A stretch of DNA of 64,000 nucleotides, taken from NCBI RefSeq assembly GCF_033807715.1, contig NC_084599.1:4550125-4614124 (forward strand). Direction: 5' to 3'. The translations under genes and the position numbers were made by a program. The notes below the pieces were generated by a model, which saw only the letters and a program-made list of their open reading frames with translations, was not told the origin of the DNA and did not search any database. This DNA comes from Cololabis saira (Eukaryota; Chordata; Actinopteri; Beloniformes; Belonidae). Positions 52,101 to 55,887 of this stretch are shown here, piece by piece. How positions within the stretch are numbered: the stretch's first letter is position 1; every line of letters begins with the position of its first letter.

Positions 52101-55100
52101 CGCTCTGCGGCTCCACCCAGCACTCCGTCACCAGGTTCAGCTCTCCGTCCATCTCCACCGCCTCCACCTCCGTGTCGTTGTCCTCGTCTGTGGAGAAGCT
52201 GTGGAGAACCCAGAGGACGGGTGGGAACGTGAGCCCCGGTAACCCCAGCAAAGACACACCACAATAGTGTTGTTTTTCGTCAGCCTGTTTCAGTTTTAGT
52301 TCCAGTCTAGTCTTTGGGTCCAGCTATCATTTTAGTTTTTATTAGTTTTAGTCACGTTCATTCTCCTTTTAGTCGTATCAAGTTTCAGTCGACTAAAAGT
52401 CTGAGCTTTTTAGTCTTATTTTAGTCAGAATTGTCCAGGACCATTTTAGTCTGGTTTTTATTCCTCTACGATATTGCATTATATATTTAATTATCGTTAT
52501 CGTCACATGACCAGCATTTTTGTCGCGTCTCGTCTCGTTTTCCTCAGGTGATAAAGGTTCGTTGACGACGATATTTAGTCATAATTTCCATTGACGAAAG
52601 CAACTTTAGATGGATGGATGGATGGATGGATGGATGGATGGATGGATGGATGGAGTGTTGTTTTCATCAGCCTGTTTCAGTTTTAGTTTCAGTCTAGTCT
52701 TTGATCAAGCTATCATTTTAGTTTTTATTAGTTTTAGTCACGTTCATCCTCCTTTTAGTCGTGTCAAGTTTCAGTCGACTAAAAGTCTGAGCTTTTTAGT
52801 CTTATTTTAGTCAGAATTGTCCAGGACCATTTTAGTCAGATTTTTATTCCTTTATGATATTGCATTATATATTTAATTATCGTCACATGACCAGCATTTT
52901 TGTTCCGTCTCGTTTTCCTCAGGTGATAAAGGTTCGTTGATGACGATATTTAGTCATAATTTTCATTGACAAAAGCAACTTCCCACCACGCCCCTGAGCA
53001 GGGAGATGCCGGTCCTACCTGTCCTTGGTGGACGTGGAGTGAGGTGGAAACAGGATGTACTGGACGATGCAGGAGTGTCTCTCTCTGTCCGTGTCCCCCG
53101 ACATGCCCTGACAACACACACATCACTCAGCAAAGCTGGTACAGGCCAGAGGAAGCTGCACAGCTGGGAGGACCAAACAACTGGTGCAGGACCAAACAAC
53201 TGCTCTGAGAGACGGATTACCTTGACCGGCAGTTCCATCACCATGTTTATGATGCCGTCACCGCTAGCGGCAAAGTGAAAGCCTTCAGATACACGGATCC
53301 TGCAAATGTGCAAGCAGAGAATTCCTGTTAAAGGTGACATTTTATGGGAGAAAAAGGTCTCAGAGGCTTTTCCTGGCTGCCTGAAACCTGAAACCGCTCT
53401 GGGCCTCCTGAACAAAGGGTGAGCCATCTCTCAAAACATATCACTATTTAAAAAAAGATACAAAGAAACATTTTAGTCAAAATACAGATGCGAATAAACA
53501 TGTAGATATGTACATGTATTAATATATGTAGATATATGTTAGAGCCATTTGTCATATATACAAGGTGATTAATAATTTAGATTTTGAAATATTTGATTTA
53601 AGTGTATTTTGAATAATGAACCAATGTATATAGCATATCTACTCTTATATAATTATTCAAGTATATTGTTATATCATTGCTGTCTATTGTTCTCTATTAT
53701 ATTGTAGTATTATAATAAAGTAATGATAATGTAATACTATGCATTATAATTACTTCTAATATTACATACATACATAGTAGCTCAAATAAATGCTGGGCGT
53801 TTGTTTTGTTTTTGTTTTGATTTTGACTATATTTATTTATATATACATATAATTTAGTATTATATCACTATATTGAACAGTTATTAAAGTAGGGGTGTTT
53901 GGTTATGTGTGTTTTATAAGTAAGTTTATTGAAACTCTGGTTACAGGTAAGAATGTATGTAGATTCAGGTGTAGGACTGGATAAGTGTTTACTTCAATCC
54001 TACTCTGTAGTACTCCGTTTGTATTTAATTTTTTTACTTTTTTGTATCTTTTTTTAACATGCATGTTCGAAATAAAATCTCCAATCAATCAATCAATCAA
54101 TCGCCCCCTCCCTTTTCTCTGAGCTAGAGTCCAGACCCGTCACTACTTCCCTATTCAAGATCTCACTGCAAAAACTCAAAATCTTAACAAGAATAATTGT
54201 CCTATTTCTAGTTAAAATGTCTCATTTTTAGTCAATAAAATCTCATTACACTTAAAACAAGACTCATCACTGGAAAAAACAACAATTTTCACCTGTTTCA
54301 AGTAGATTTTCACTTAAAATAAGTAGAAAAATCTGCCAGTGGAACAAGATTTTTTTGCTTAAAGATAAATCTTGTCCCACTGGCAGATTTTCATACTTAT
54401 TTCAACAGTCAAGTTTACTTGAGACAGGTGAAAATTGTCAAATAACAAGTAATTTTTCTGGTAATGACTATTGTTTTAAGTGTAATGAGATTTTTTGACT
54501 AAAAATTAAACATTTTAACTAGAAATGAGACAAATATTCCTGGTAAGATTTTGAGTTTTTGCAGTGCTCCTTCTCAGGTGAGGGGGAGGTTTGTCCACAG
54601 AAACATGACGGTACAGTACAGAGATTGGAGAGGGGGGGACTCACTCGGAGAGCATGGACAGGATGTGAGCGACGGCCTGCATGGTGACGGCCGGGCCCTG
54701 GCTGCTCTGCACGGCCCACACCCAGCGCCGCTGCAGGAAGTAGCGCGACAGCGAGGCCAGCGTGGACGAGGCCGTGCGGCTGGCCGCCATGCTGAGGGGC
54801 AGCGCGCTGTTGGACGGCAGCAGGAAGTTCTCCATGCTCAGGATGAAGGGAGTCCTGAAGTCCAGCGGCAGCTTGTCGTACCTACCAAACACCAGCACGT
54901 CCCCTTTTAGTTGTTTAATTAGGATCCCCATTAGCTACACACTGCAAAAACTCAAAATCTTACCAGGAATATTGGTCTTATTTCTAGTTAAAATGTCTCA
55001 TTTTTAGTCAACAAATCTCATTACACTTAAAACAAGCGTCATCACCAGATAAATAACTTGTTATTTGACCATTTTCACCTGTTTTAAGTAAATTTTCACT

Positions 55101-55803
55101 TGAAATAAGTAGAAAAATCTGCCAGTGGGACAAGATTTATCTTCTCATTACAAGCAAAAAAATCTTGTTCCACTGGCAGATTTTTTCTACTTATTTTAAG
55201 TGAAAATCTACTTGAAACAGGTACAAATTTCTGTTTTTTCCAGTGATGAGTCTTGTTTTAAGTGTAATGAGATTTTTTTACTAAAAATGAGACATTTTAA
55301 CTAGAAATAAGACAAATATTCTTGTTAAGATTTTGAGGTTTTGCAGTACAGCAGGACTGCAGCTATTCTTCCTGGGGTCCGCCAACATTTTAAAATAATA
55401 CAGTATTAAAACTAACATAAGAAAGCAAACGAAATACATTTCCACTAGATAAAGAGAATATCAAATTAAATTAATACTCTGCAAAAAAAAAAGCAGAGAC
55501 ATTCCACAAAATGACGACAGCGAAATGAGAACATAAAACAAAACAAAAACACTGCACAGTTAAGAGTTCATCTGAGGGCGTCAAAAAGTCTGAAAAGCAG
55601 TCCACAATTTCATTTCATTTGTAGTCTAGAACTTCACAACTGATCTAATACAGAAAAAAGAAAGAAAAAAATACATTAGAATACAGAAGAATGCACACAT
55701 GCATGAGATAAAATGACAACTTAAATTTGTTTTGCCGGTTTCCTTAGCATCTTTTCACTTTCTGTTTTCAGAACTATCATTATTATTACTATCATATTAT
55801 TGC

Positions 55804-55836
<33 letters not shown>

Positions 55837-55850
55837 CATCATCATCACCA

Positions 55851-55887
<37 letters not shown>

